From positions 962 to 17,272 of the forward strand of contig DAFD01000102.1 of NCBI GenBank assembly GCA_002497895.1: 16,311 nucleotides of DNA. The letters are read 5' to 3'. A model generated the notes under the pieces. That model did not search any database, was not told the DNA's origin, and saw only the letters and a program-made list of their open reading frames with translations. The position numbers were made by a program, and so were the translations under genes. Numbering within the stretch: the first letter of the stretch is position 1; each line of letters opens with the position of its first letter. This DNA comes from Euryarchaeota archaeon UBA175. Lineage in GTDB: Archaea > Thermoplasmatota > Poseidoniia > Poseidoniales > Thalassarchaeaceae. This document shows, piece after piece, positions 1-7,015 of this stretch.

Positions 1-1233
1 GAAGGCGAACATTAGGTAGGCCTTGGCGAGTAGAATTGCAATTCCGGGAGTTGCTGTTGCCAGTAAGTCGAAGGCACCGCCAACGAATGGTAGGCCAATC
101 AGAGTATCCTCGAATGGGAGTTGCCAGCCTCCGAGGAAGAAGAGCGCGAAGAGGATGCAAGCCGCATACGCGCGCATCATCTCGACAGCGAACATGAGAC
201 CCCAACGAATTCCACCATACTCGGTCCACCAGCCCTCGACGAGTTCGGCTTCGGCCTCTGGCATATCGAATGGGATTCGCTCAACCTCAGCGATCATCGT
301 AATGAGGAAAAGGGCTGCTCCAAGTGGCATGATGAAGATGTTCCAAGTGTTGCTTGTCTCTATTTGGAAGTCGACTATTTCGAGGATGTTGAACGAGCCT
401 GAGATGACTGCTATTGCGAGGACGCTGACCAGCAGCGGAATCTCGTAAGCGGTCAACTGCGCGGCTGAGCGCATTCCACCGATGAGTGTGTACTTGTTGT
501 TGGAAGCCCAACCTGCGAAGAAAACACCGAGCGGAGCGACGCCGAATACGGCCATCATGAAGACGAGTGAAAGTTCGGGGTTAGCAGCCCAGATATGGGG
601 GCCGAATGGAACGAAAGCGTAGACCATGACTGTGGTCGCGATGATGATGACCGGGGCTGTCTCGAAAACTACACGATCTGCCTTAGCTGGGACTATGTGC
701 TCCTTGGTAGCGAACTTGAGGAAGTCCGCAAGGGCTTGGAAGAATCCAGGGAAAAGGAACCAGATTCCGTGATAGCCACGATTGTGGACACGGTCGACTG
801 CAATGTGCTTCGACTCATTGCCGGCTACGGAGTTGAGTGTCTTGACAACCCAGCCAACGATGGCTCCGATACCGAATGGCAGTTGATTCCACCATTGTCC
901 AGCTGTTGTGTGGCCTTCTCCAATCCATAGGCTGCGAAGTGTTGTTGTGGCTCCGAGTCGGTCCATCAAGCGCGCGATGAATTTGCGCTCGATGTATGGC
1001 ACGACCATCAGCGTGATCATCATCGTGCCGAAGACAACAGTACACATGATTGTCGTGAAGATGAATGTCTCAAGTGCGCCCTGAACGCTACCAAACTCAT
1101 TCTGGATATTCAGCGTTCCAAGTCGGCCCAAGCCGATATCATTCGAAGGGAGGATGTCGTGGACCAAGTCCATTGACCAACCGACAATCGACTCGGTCCA
1201 GCCGCGAATATCTAACCAATCACTGCTAGCCAT
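1..1233 (-). CDS. nuoH: NADH-quinone oxidoreductase (complex I) subunit H, 3' end cut by window edge
   Basis: This is the membrane subunit that, with NuoB and NuoD, forms the quinone chamber of complex I and begins the proton path in the membrane arm. The frame stays open for 411 codons from the ATG at 1233 to the first base, so the C-terminus lies outside. Family motifs are clear: YIERKF (about residues 80-85), QALADFLKFATKE (166-178), TAYEIPL (261-267), and the acidic loop PFDMPEAEAELVEG (321-334), which keeps the E-channel carboxylates. E. coli NuoH has 325 residues; this one already exceeds 411, because of a ~45-residue N-terminal stretch before the first membrane helix and a ~50-60-residue insertion after ERKF (about 96-157). 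The start follows GAGGTGAG, 9 nt beyond the nuoD stop. Identity is secure; the enlarged loop is described under findings. Confidence 0.95.
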   Translation of the reverse strand, partial: MASSDWLDIRGWTESIVGWSMDLVHDILPSNDIGLGRLGTLNIQNEFGSVQGALETFIFTTIMCTVVFGTMMITLMVVPYIERKFIARLMDRLGATTTLRSLWIGEGHTTAGQWWNQLPFGIGAIVGWVVKTLNSVAGNESKHIAVDRVHNRGYHGIWFLFPGFFQALADFLKFATKEHIVPAKADRVVFETAPVIIIATTVMVYAFVPFGPHIWAANPELSLVFMMAVFGVAPLGVFFAGWASNNKYTLIGGMRSAAQLTAYEIPLLVSVLAIAVISGSFNILEIVDFQIETSNTWNIFIMPLGAALFLITMIAEVERIPFDMPEAEAELVEGWWTEYGGIRWGLMFAVEMMRAYAACILFALFFLGGWQLPFEDTLIGLPFVGGAFDLLATATPGIAILLAKAYLMFAF

Positions 1234-1242
1234 GCTCTCACC

Positions 1243-2379
1243 TCACCTGTCTGTCTCCCCGATGCATGGGTCGAATGAACCCATGATCGCTGGGATATCC
1301 GCGACCTTGTAGCCAATCATACACTTGGCCGCGTATGGAATTGTGATGAACATCGGCGAGCGGATTGAGACACGGTATGGCATCTTACCGCGGCCCTCGC
1401 CGCCACCGGCGAGGTAGAACATCGACTCGCCGCGGCTATCCTCGAAGTGATGGCTTCCCGTAGCGCCTTCCGGAGCACGGGATGGAGCCTTGGCGAGGAT
1501 TTTCGGGTCGCCCGGCTCGTGGTAAGTCTCGGCTCCACCGGGCATCTTATCGAGAGCCTGGAGGACCATTGATGCACTCATGCGCATTTCTTCGACGCGG
1601 ATACGGTAACGGTCGTAGCAATCCGCACCCTTGATCGAAGAGCGCTCGACGGATGGCTGCCAGTCGAGTTCGCTGTAGACGGAGTAAGGGTGAGCCCAGC
1701 GAACGTCGTAATCGACTCCGGCGGCACGGATATTCGGTCCGCTGACGCCGTGATTGATCATCTCCTCAGGCTTTGCATAGCCAACTCCTTGACTGCGCAC
1801 TAGGAAGACGGTGCTCTCGTCGAATAGAGACTCATATTCCTGAATTCTGTTGAGGAATAGTTTGAGTTTGGCGCGAGCGCGCTGGGCGAAGCCGTGAGGC
1901 AGGTCACGCTTGACACCGCCGACTCGCGGGAAATTGTAGTGCATTCGCGAGCCGCCAAGTTCCTGAAGCAGATCCATCATCATCTCGCGCTCGCGCAGGC
2001 ACCAGACCATGATTGACAGATTACCGATGTCAGGTCCATAGGCGCCCAGCCACATCAGGTGGCTGGCGATGCGCTGAATTTCGACCGCAACGAGGCGGAT
2101 GTACTCTGCACGCTCGGGCACCTCGACGCCTAGGAGGTCCTCGGCGGCGTAGATGTAAGAGTGTGACCAAGTGTTTGCGCTAGCGTAGCACAACCTATCG
2201 CAATAGGTAGTAATTTGTGTGAAGTCGCGAGCCTCGCAAATCTTTTCGACACCACGGTGGATATATCCCAAATCCGGCTCAGTGTCAACGACGGTCTCGC
2301 CGTCAACCTTGATTTTGAGGGTCCAAAGACCGTGAGTCATAGGGTGCTGAGGACCCATCGAAATCCACATCTCTGCCAT
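1243..2379 (-). CDS. nuoD: NADH-quinone oxidoreductase (complex I) subunit D, 49-kDa type
   Basis: Peripheral-arm subunit, 378 residues, evolutionarily derived from the [NiFe]-hydrogenase large subunit, forming the quinone reduction site with NuoB. The N-terminal GPQHPMTHG motif (residues 9-17) holds His16, and Tyr65 in DRLCYAS lies 49 residues later. That is the same spacing as the quinone-contacting His38/Tyr87 pair of Thermus Nqo4. Other family landmarks are LGYIHRGVEK (38-46), GGVKRDLP, RGESMFY and the terminal GETDR. It is a separate gene, not fused to nuoC as in E. coli, with usual length for the family. The ATG at 2379 follows GGAGG at about 8 nt and lies 13 nt after the nuoC stop; nuoH follows 9 nt later. 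The C-terminal DPC retains one cysteine of the ancestral hydrogenase DPCxxC motif. Confidence 0.97.
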   Translation of the reverse strand: MAEMWISMGPQHPMTHGLWTLKIKVDGETVVDTEPDLGYIHRGVEKICEARDFTQITTYCDRLCYASANTWSHSYIYAAEDLLGVEVPERAEYIRLVAVEIQRIASHLMWLGAYGPDIGNLSIMVWCLREREMMMDLLQELGGSRMHYNFPRVGGVKRDLPHGFAQRARAKLKLFLNRIQEYESLFDESTVFLVRSQGVGYAKPEEMINHGVSGPNIRAAGVDYDVRWAHPYSVYSELDWQPSVERSSIKGADCYDRYRIRVEEMRMSASMVLQALDKMPGGAETYHEPGDPKILAKAPSRAPEGATGSHHFEDSRGESMFYLAGGGEGRGKMPYRVSIRSPMFITIPYAAKCMIGYKVADIPAIMGSFDPCIGETDR

Positions 2380-2392
2380 TCGAAACCCCTCC

Positions 2393-3049
2393 TCACTTCA
2401 GCTTGCCAGCATCAGCTGGCTTCCTCAGGTATCCCTGAACATCGTCGTACATTTCCTCGAAGCCGTGGTAGCGTAACTTGTGCTGCTTCTGCAACGGATG
2501 GTATCCGACTGGAGTCTCGTGTGGATTGAGTACTCGGCGCATACCCTCGTGGCCATCGAAATCGATGCCGACGAGATCCCAAGTCTCCTTCTCATTCCAA
2601 TCCGCTCCAACCCAGATGTCCTGTACCGAGGCGACAGCGGGCTCACGAGTATCTGGAAGAGCGATACTAATCTGAATCTCGAGAGGAACATCTGCTCCCT
2701 CGACATTGTTTGCATCAGTAATGTTCGGTTGGATGACGCCTTGAATCGACGCTGGGTCCCTGACACAGGTGCGCATCAGATGGTAGACAACCTCCCAGGT
2801 CTTGTCGGCCGCGTCGGGCCAGTGAATTCCGGTAATCATGGAACAATAGTCGACGCCTTGCTCAGCAGCGAGATTCTCAGCCAGTGCGCGCCATGATTCA
2901 GGAGTACTGGTGGCGCTGACGGTATGGCGGTCCTGTGTGCCGCTGGTGCGGGTGTCAACAGTGGCGTTGACACCATCGATCGAGGACATTACCTCGGCGA
3001 GAGACTCGGCGGCCTTCTGCTGGGCCGCCGCTGTGACCTTCTTGCCCAT
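2393..3049 (-). CDS. nuoC: NADH-quinone oxidoreductase (complex I) subunit C, 30-kDa type
   Basis: Peripheral-arm structural subunit that packs against NuoD and NuoB, 218 residues from the chosen ATG at 3049. The diagnostic 30-kDa block sits near the C-terminus: ADWNEKETWDLVGIDFDGHE followed by MRRVLNPHE and GYHPLQKQ. The first ~60 residues are charged, Ala/Ser/Thr rich and poorly conserved. The frame is open upstream for another 15 codons to 3094, inside nuoB. The start at 3049 is preferred because AAGGAGG lies just upstream, overlapping the nuoB stop, and it leaves a 13-nt gap to nuoB. The gene sits between nuoB and nuoD in a tightly packed operon. The family match is clear although the protein is divergent. 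Confidence 0.93.
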   Translation of the reverse strand: MGKKVTAAAQQKAAESLAEVMSSIDGVNATVDTRTSGTQDRHTVSATSTPESWRALAENLAAEQGVDYCSMITGIHWPDAADKTWEVVYHLMRTCVRDPASIQGVIQPNITDANNVEGADVPLEIQISIALPDTREPAVASVQDIWVGADWNEKETWDLVGIDFDGHEGMRRVLNPHETPVGYHPLQKQHKLRYHGFEEMYDDVQGYLRKPADAGKLK

Positions 3050-3055
3050 CTCGAA

Positions 3056-3063
3056 TCCTCCTT
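3056..3063 (-). promoter_or_regulatory. Shine-Dalgarno sequence deciding the nuoC start
   Basis: On the minus strand AAGGAGGA lies just upstream of the ATG at 3049 and shares its first base with the nuoB stop codon. It supports 3049 over the upstream in-frame start at 3094 inside nuoB, and suggests coupled translation of nuoB and nuoC. Confidence 0.75.
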
Positions 3064-3659
3064 CACTCGTCTCCGACGATAAGCGGTGCCTCACTCATCG
3101 GCCTGACTTCGCTTGGTACCGCACCGATGCGAATGATCTTCTCACGCAACTTGCCGAAACCGTCGATTAGCGCTTCAGGCCGAGGTGGGCATCCCGGGAT
3201 GTAGACATCAACGGGAATTACCGTATCGACGCCTTCGAGGATGTTGTAAGATTGGAAGTAAGGCCCTCCAGAGATAGCGCACTCGCCCATGGCTATGCAC
3301 CACTTTGGCTCAGGCATCTGCTCCCAAAGGCGAACTATGGGGTCAGCGAACTTCTTCGAAATTGGACCATTGACCAGTAAAACATCACATTGGCGCGGGC
3401 TGGAGCGGAAGAAAACGCCGAAGCGCTCAGCATCGAAGCGACTCGCACCTGCCGCAGCCATCTCAAGAGCACAGCACTTGATTCCAAGGTGAAGAGGAAA
3501 TAGCGACTTGCGCTGACCCCAGTTGAAGAGGCGTCCTCCAAGGACACCGATAATCTCCTTCATGCGACTTGCCTTCAGGGCCTCATCGGTGATGTCACCG
3601 ACGGTATCGACTAGGATTCTGCTGTTGAAAACAGAGAAATTAGAGGTTTCATCGCTCAT
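3063..3659 (-). CDS. nuoB: NADH-quinone oxidoreductase (complex I) subunit B, N2 iron-sulfur cluster protein
   Basis: Subunit carrying the terminal [4Fe-4S] cluster N2, which passes electrons to quinone; 198 residues. The four ligands are visible: adjacent Cys62-Cys63 in KCCALEM, Cys127 in MGECAISGG, and Cys157 in PGCPPRPEAL. Also present are RFGVFFRSSPRQ and MPEPKW, both hallmarks of the family. An extra Cys121 (KWCIAMG) is not a standard ligand. The GECA variant replaces the more usual GSCA. The ~35-residue N-terminal extension is polar and lacks a membrane helix. The ATG at 3659 is preceded by GAGGTGAT, which overlaps the nuoA stop, with a 9-nt intergenic gap. Start and identity are secure. 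Confidence 0.97.
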   Translation of the reverse strand: MSDETSNFSVFNSRILVDTVGDITDEALKASRMKEIIGVLGGRLFNWGQRKSLFPLHLGIKCCALEMAAAGASRFDAERFGVFFRSSPRQCDVLLVNGPISKKFADPIVRLWEQMPEPKWCIAMGECAISGGPYFQSYNILEGVDTVIPVDVYIPGCPPRPEALIDGFGKLREKIIRIGAVPSEVRPMSEAPLIVGDE

Positions 3660-3668
3660 TCAATCACC

Positions 3669-4115
3669 TCAGATGTAGATCCTTCCTCGCTTGCGGAAGA
3701 CGTGCCATACGCCCAGACTCATCAGCACCATGAACACGGTGAGAGTCATCATCGCAGACCAGACATCAATGTCGCCACCGGCCTCTTCGATTGCGACGAT
3801 CCCGCCAAACGCGAGGAACATGAATGCGATATCGAAGACGAGGAAGATGATTGCATACCAGTAGTACTGGAAGTGGAAATTGATGTGAGCGTCACCAACA
3901 GGTTCGGATCCACACTCATACGTGCTATCTCGCCGGACGTACAAGCTCTGATCAGTCTCGTAACCCGGTAAGAGAATCGAGCGCAATTTGTTGCCGTCAT
4001 TAGCGCTCGGCATCGGCCTTAGGAAGCGGGAAGCGACGAAGCTCATGACTGGAAATCCGATGCCAACGAGAGTCATGATTGCCAATGCGAGATAGGCTTC
4101 TGGTACCGTCGACAT
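3669..4115 (-). CDS. nuoA: NADH-quinone oxidoreductase (complex I) subunit A
   Basis: Small membrane subunit (bacterial NuoA, mitochondrial ND3), 148 residues from the ATG at 4115, close to the 147 of E. coli. Three membrane helices are visible at about residues 8-30, 85-107 and 119-140. The second follows the signature YECGSEPVG (66-74), and the protein ends in a basic tail. AGGTG lies 6 nt before the ATG. The frame continues upstream to a GTG at 4211, but that stretch is polar, basic and unlike the family, so it was not used. Two oddities: the loop between helices 1 and 2 is roughly 20 residues longer than usual, and the conserved FDxE of helix 2 reads FDIA, losing the glutamate. It is the first gene of the nuo run. 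Confidence 0.93.
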   Translation of the reverse strand: MSTVPEAYLALAIMTLVGIGFPVMSFVASRFLRPMPSANDGNKLRSILLPGYETDQSLYVRRDSTYECGSEPVGDAHINFHFQYYWYAIIFLVFDIAFMFLAFGGIVAIEEAGGDIDVWSAMMTLTVFMVLMSLGVWHVFRKRGRIYI

Positions 4116-4129
4116 CGCTGACACCTGAC

Positions 4130-4144
4130 GGTCCCGTAGGGACC
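4130..4144 (-). promoter_or_regulatory. Perfect inverted repeat / hairpin in the nuoA leader (CCTACGG-core element, copy 1)
   Basis: On the minus strand GGTCCC-TAC-GGGACC gives a perfect 6-bp stem with a 3-nt loop, ending 14 nt before the nuoA ATG. As RNA it would be a stable GC-rich hairpin close to the ribosome binding site. As DNA it is a palindrome that a dimeric regulator could bind. Two similar elements occur elsewhere in the window (6995-7012 and 11562-11578). The structure is directly visible; its function is unknown. Confidence 0.55.
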
Positions 4145-4170
4145 GGCAGAGTTGCCCACCTGAAATTCGG

Positions 4171-4182
4171 TCATAAGCATAA
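4171..4182 (-). promoter_or_regulatory. Candidate TATA-like box for the nuo operon (weak)
   Basis: The minus strand reads TTATGCTTATGA here, the most AT-rich run of the gap and a loose match to an archaeal TATA box. A start ~26 nt downstream would fall near 4147, placing the hairpin at 4130-4144 at the very 5' end of the transcript. The match is poor and no clear purine-rich BRE precedes it, so this is tentative. Confidence 0.2.
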
Positions 4183-4262
4183 CCGTGCGCTCGTTGAGAT
4201 TGGTCGAGCACGGAGAAAGCAGGAGCCGTGAGAAGACATTCATTGGTCCGAGTTGTGAGCCC

Positions 4263-4275
4263 GCGACTCAGTCGC
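4263..4275. repeat. Short palindrome overlapping the stop codon of the 894-residue gene
   Basis: GCGACT-C-AGTCGC is a 6-bp inverted repeat around one central base, and the TGA stop (4270-4268) lies inside it. In RNA it could fold only as a short 4-bp stem with a 5-nt loop, so it is a weaker structure than the CCTACGG-core hairpins. It may be chance given the coding constraint. Confidence 0.3.
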
Positions 4276-6952
4276 TCGATTCGTGCTCGAGCGCCTCGAT
4301 GATACGACGGTTCTCTGTGCGCGAGCGGAAGAAGAGAATGACGACGAGCAGAGCCCCAATGCCTGTCAATCCGTAAACCAGAATCTGCTCGTTCTGCTCG
4401 CTCAGCCAGTTGAGTCCAGGGGAGACCTCAGCAGTTACTTCGAGATCGAGGGGTTCGCCCGCTACGGGCATGCCCTTGGGCTGGACTGTGATGGTGAATC
4501 TATAGGTGTCATCTTGGATCATCCCCGCCGGAGGAGTCACCCTCACTGTGATGGTTCGAGAGTTCCCAGGTGAGAGTTGGAATTCGTCAGGGATGACATT
4601 GACCGTCCATCCACGGAGAGAATCGCTTGTTAGGATCTGGACTGTCTCGACGATGTTTCCATGATTAGTCACATACAAAATGAACTCAACACTGGTTTTC
4701 TCGTCCGTCGTCGCATCCTCTTCGCCTTCGAGTGTGAATTGCAAATCATGGATTGTCCTGACCTCGAAGGCGAGATCAACTGAGGTGCTCTCAGCAGCAT
4801 TCTTCTCGGAGGAAGCGCTGATCTTTATCACGCCAGTAGTTCCACTTCCCACACCTTCCAGTACCTCGAGTTGAATCGTAATGAGAACGCGATCACCAGA
4901 TGGAACTGGGATGTTATCATTGACGACCACGCCATCGATCAGAACACTCCTCAGAACCGATGATTCCATTCCCGCCATCGATATGACGGCTTTATCTCCG
5001 CCGGGGAAATTACCTGTATTCTCGAGCCAGAAATTGATTTCTGTGACTCCACCTGGTGGTAGAACAACGTCGAGCTGCCCGGCTATCGGACCCGGCATTT
5101 CGGGCGAGATTGCCATGCCGTAATCGTAGTTTGATACGATCACGCTAATCGTATGCTCGACCTTCTCGCTGGTTCCAAATATCGCCACGCGTGAGAGAAT
5201 TGTGACTGAATCCGCGTCTTCCTCACCCTCGACGGTAACATCGAGGAAGACTCGCTTAGACTCGCTAGGATCAAGAATCAACTGCGAAATTGAATTTCCA
5301 TTTGTGTCAGAATAAGACGCAGCCCACATCGGAGGATTGCATCCTGTCTGGTCACTCGGATCGCAGACTTGGAGTTTGAACGTATCACGGATGTTCCCGG
5401 TGTTCGTGATATCTATCGGGAACTGGACGACCTGCCCTGAGCGACCCGTCTGCTGAGTTGAGAGCATATCAGCTGTCAGGTCGTGCCTTGCCGCGACCGA
5501 TACCGTCAGAACCTTGCTGGCTAGAATAGTCGTCGAACCACTAACAGTCACGCCGAATTCAATCGTGTTATCGCCCGCGAGAGCATCTGCAGGGACATTG
5601 ATTGTGGCGGTCAGAGAAACCTTGTTGTTAGAATCATGACGACTGTTGACGGTGACCGAAGATTGAGAGAATGAAATTTGCCAACCTTCAGGGAGGTCAA
5701 TCGTAGTCAGAGAAAAGGTATCGAGCCCATTACCGCGATTCTCCACCGTCAAAGTGACTGAATCTGAACTCCCCGGTTCTACATTGGAAAGTTTCGATGT
5801 ACTGAGGGTCAATTTCGCATCATGAACTTGACCGATTGTGACTGTGAGAATCTGTTCGCAGCCGACGCCTTGGTTCGAACGTCCTTGAATCTTGATTTCA
5901 ATCTGAGAGCCGGCTTCGGCTGAATCATCAGGAGTCACTGAGAATGTGAAGGTGTGGCTATCGTCGGAATTACCGGGTTTGGCGAGTAATTTTGTCTTCG
6001 GGCTATCAAACTCAACCCAACCCGTGATATCGGTTCCCGGCGATTGGGCTTGCATCTGAACAGTCCACTCGGTATTTCCCGTATTTTCGACTTCAAAGCT
6101 ATTCTCCGCTGTCTCAAATGGATCGAGACTGTGAGATGTGGTTGAAAGAGATCCGTCGCACTCCTTGACTTCTGGAATATTGAGACTGAGAGTTAGATTG
6201 TCTCCGGCTCGGTCGGCTTGATTGGGGTCGTTGGTGACTTCAGCCCTCAATAGGAAACAGTGCTGACCAGCCTCGGTGGAACTACCGTCGGGAATTTCGA
6301 CTGTCACGTCGACTGTTTCCTTGTCACCGGATTCAAGCTGTACTACCGCTGGATCGACGGTTGCTGTGAGATCGTCTGACTCGCAATCATCCTCACTAGT
6401 CATCTCGAGTTGGACATTCGCCTGCTGTTCACCAGTATTCTCCACCTCGACCTCCCAAACGATATCGTCGTCTCCATCATAATCGACACTCGGTTCATCG
6501 GTCGAGAGTTTGACTGCATAGAGTCCACCGCCGTCTCCGGCGGTGGTGGTGACTGTGATATCGGCATTCTTCGGAGTACCTGGCGCTCCATCAGCGACTT
6601 GTGCAGTCGCTTGGACGGTTGTCTCACACTCACCATTGGCTTGATCGTTAACGGTCACTGTGAGTGTGACAGTCTCAGATTCACCAGAACCTATGGTACC
6701 CGAGACCTGTTCGATTGAGGAACTGAATCCATTGCAATCCGATGCGTCTTGCGAAGTGCTCAGAGATACGGCCATATCATCGTCGCCATCGTTGTGAACG
6801 GTGATATCGTACTCAGCTGGTTCATCTGCGTCGGCTTCCTGAGCCATCGGACTCGCTGTCAAACGTGGATCAACCTCAGCCTGAACCATAGGAGAGAGCA
6901 TCGTGACAAGAAGCAGAACCGTCAGCAAACGGGCCAAAGCAGCACGATTCAT
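4268..6952 (-). CDS. Secreted, C-terminally anchored surface protein of tandem NEW3/CARDB-like beta-sandwich domains
   Basis: Predicted extracellular stalk-like protein of 894 residues; function unknown. A signal peptide (residues 1-25, likely cleaved after VQA) leads to about seven Ig-like domains of 110-125 residues. They carry recurring strands such as VENTGN, VENRGN, ITNTGN, LENTGN and VTNHGN, typical of NEW3/CARDB-type modules. Several modules open with an HDL-like turn (about 377, 490 and 735). A membrane helix (about 857-875) and a basic tail (RSRTENRR) end the protein, so it is anchored with most of its mass outside. The eight ectodomain cysteines fall as four local pairs (73/109, 190/232, 265/365, 530/538), suggesting disulfides. 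The N-terminal modules are very acidic. The ATG at 6952 has only a poor Shine-Dalgarno. It lies 63 nt after the subtilase gene, with similar module style. A role in adhesion or the cell envelope is a guess. Confidence 0.85.
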   Translation of the reverse strand: MNRAALARLLTVLLLVTMLSPMVQAEVDPRLTASPMAQEADADEPAEYDITVHNDGDDDMAVSLSTSQDASDCNGFSSSIEQVSGTIGSGESETVTLTVTVNDQANGECETTVQATAQVADGAPGTPKNADITVTTTAGDGGGLYAVKLSTDEPSVDYDGDDDIVWEVEVENTGEQQANVQLEMTSEDDCESDDLTATVDPAVVQLESGDKETVDVTVEIPDGSSTEAGQHCFLLRAEVTNDPNQADRAGDNLTLSLNIPEVKECDGSLSTTSHSLDPFETAENSFEVENTGNTEWTVQMQAQSPGTDITGWVEFDSPKTKLLAKPGNSDDSHTFTFSVTPDDSAEAGSQIEIKIQGRSNQGVGCEQILTVTIGQVHDAKLTLSTSKLSNVEPGSSDSVTLTVENRGNGLDTFSLTTIDLPEGWQISFSQSSVTVNSRHDSNNKVSLTATINVPADALAGDNTIEFGVTVSGSTTILASKVLTVSVAARHDLTADMLSTQQTGRSGQVVQFPIDITNTGNIRDTFKLQVCDPSDQTGCNPPMWAASYSDTNGNSISQLILDPSESKRVFLDVTVEGEEDADSVTILSRVAIFGTSEKVEHTISVIVSNYDYGMAISPEMPGPIAGQLDVVLPPGGVTEINFWLENTGNFPGGDKAVISMAGMESSVLRSVLIDGVVVNDNIPVPSGDRVLITIQLEVLEGVGSGTTGVIKISASSEKNAAESTSVDLAFEVRTIHDLQFTLEGEEDATTDEKTSVEFILYVTNHGNIVETVQILTSDSLRGWTVNVIPDEFQLSPGNSRTITVRVTPPAGMIQDDTYRFTITVQPKGMPVAGEPLDLEVTAEVSPGLNWLSEQNEQILVYGLTGIGALLVVILFFRSRTENRRIIEALEHESSD

Positions 6953-6994
6953 CGCTCTGCCGAGAATCGGGCCCCTCTAAGGGCTTCGGGCCAC

Positions 6995-7012
6995 GCGAGC
7001 CCGTAGGGTCGC
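6995..7012 (-). promoter_or_regulatory. Hairpin just after the subtilase stop (CCTACGG-core element, copy 2)
   Basis: The minus strand reads GCGACCC-TAC-GGG-C-TCGC: seven base pairs with a single bulged C and a TAC loop, starting 3 nt after the TGA of the subtilase gene. No T-run follows, so it does not look like a standard archaeal terminator. A second weaker GC-rich stem (around 6969-6992) lies between it and the next gene. Processing signal, attenuator, mRNA 3'-end stabiliser or protein site are all possible. Confidence 0.5.
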
Positions 7013-7015
7013 AGT

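Larger units (their letters stand above)
4116..4267 (-). other. Intergenic region upstream of the nuo operon (152 nt)
   Basis: This is the longest non-coding gap in the window, between the stop of the 894-residue surface protein and nuoA. It holds a weak AT-rich element at 4171-4182, the perfect hairpin at 4130-4144, and AGGTG just before the nuoA ATG. No small gene or structured RNA beyond the hairpin is recognisable. It is the natural place for the nuo promoter. Confidence 0.6.

Noticed and set aside
3050..3094. Longer NuoC start inside nuoB
   Set aside because: It would overlap nuoB by more than 30 nt. The ATG at 3049 has an AAGGAGG just upstream.
4116..4211. Longer NuoA start (GTG at 4211)
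   Set aside because: The extra 32 residues are polar and basic and unlike any NuoA N-terminus. The ATG at 4115 has AGGTG at good spacing and gives family-typical length.
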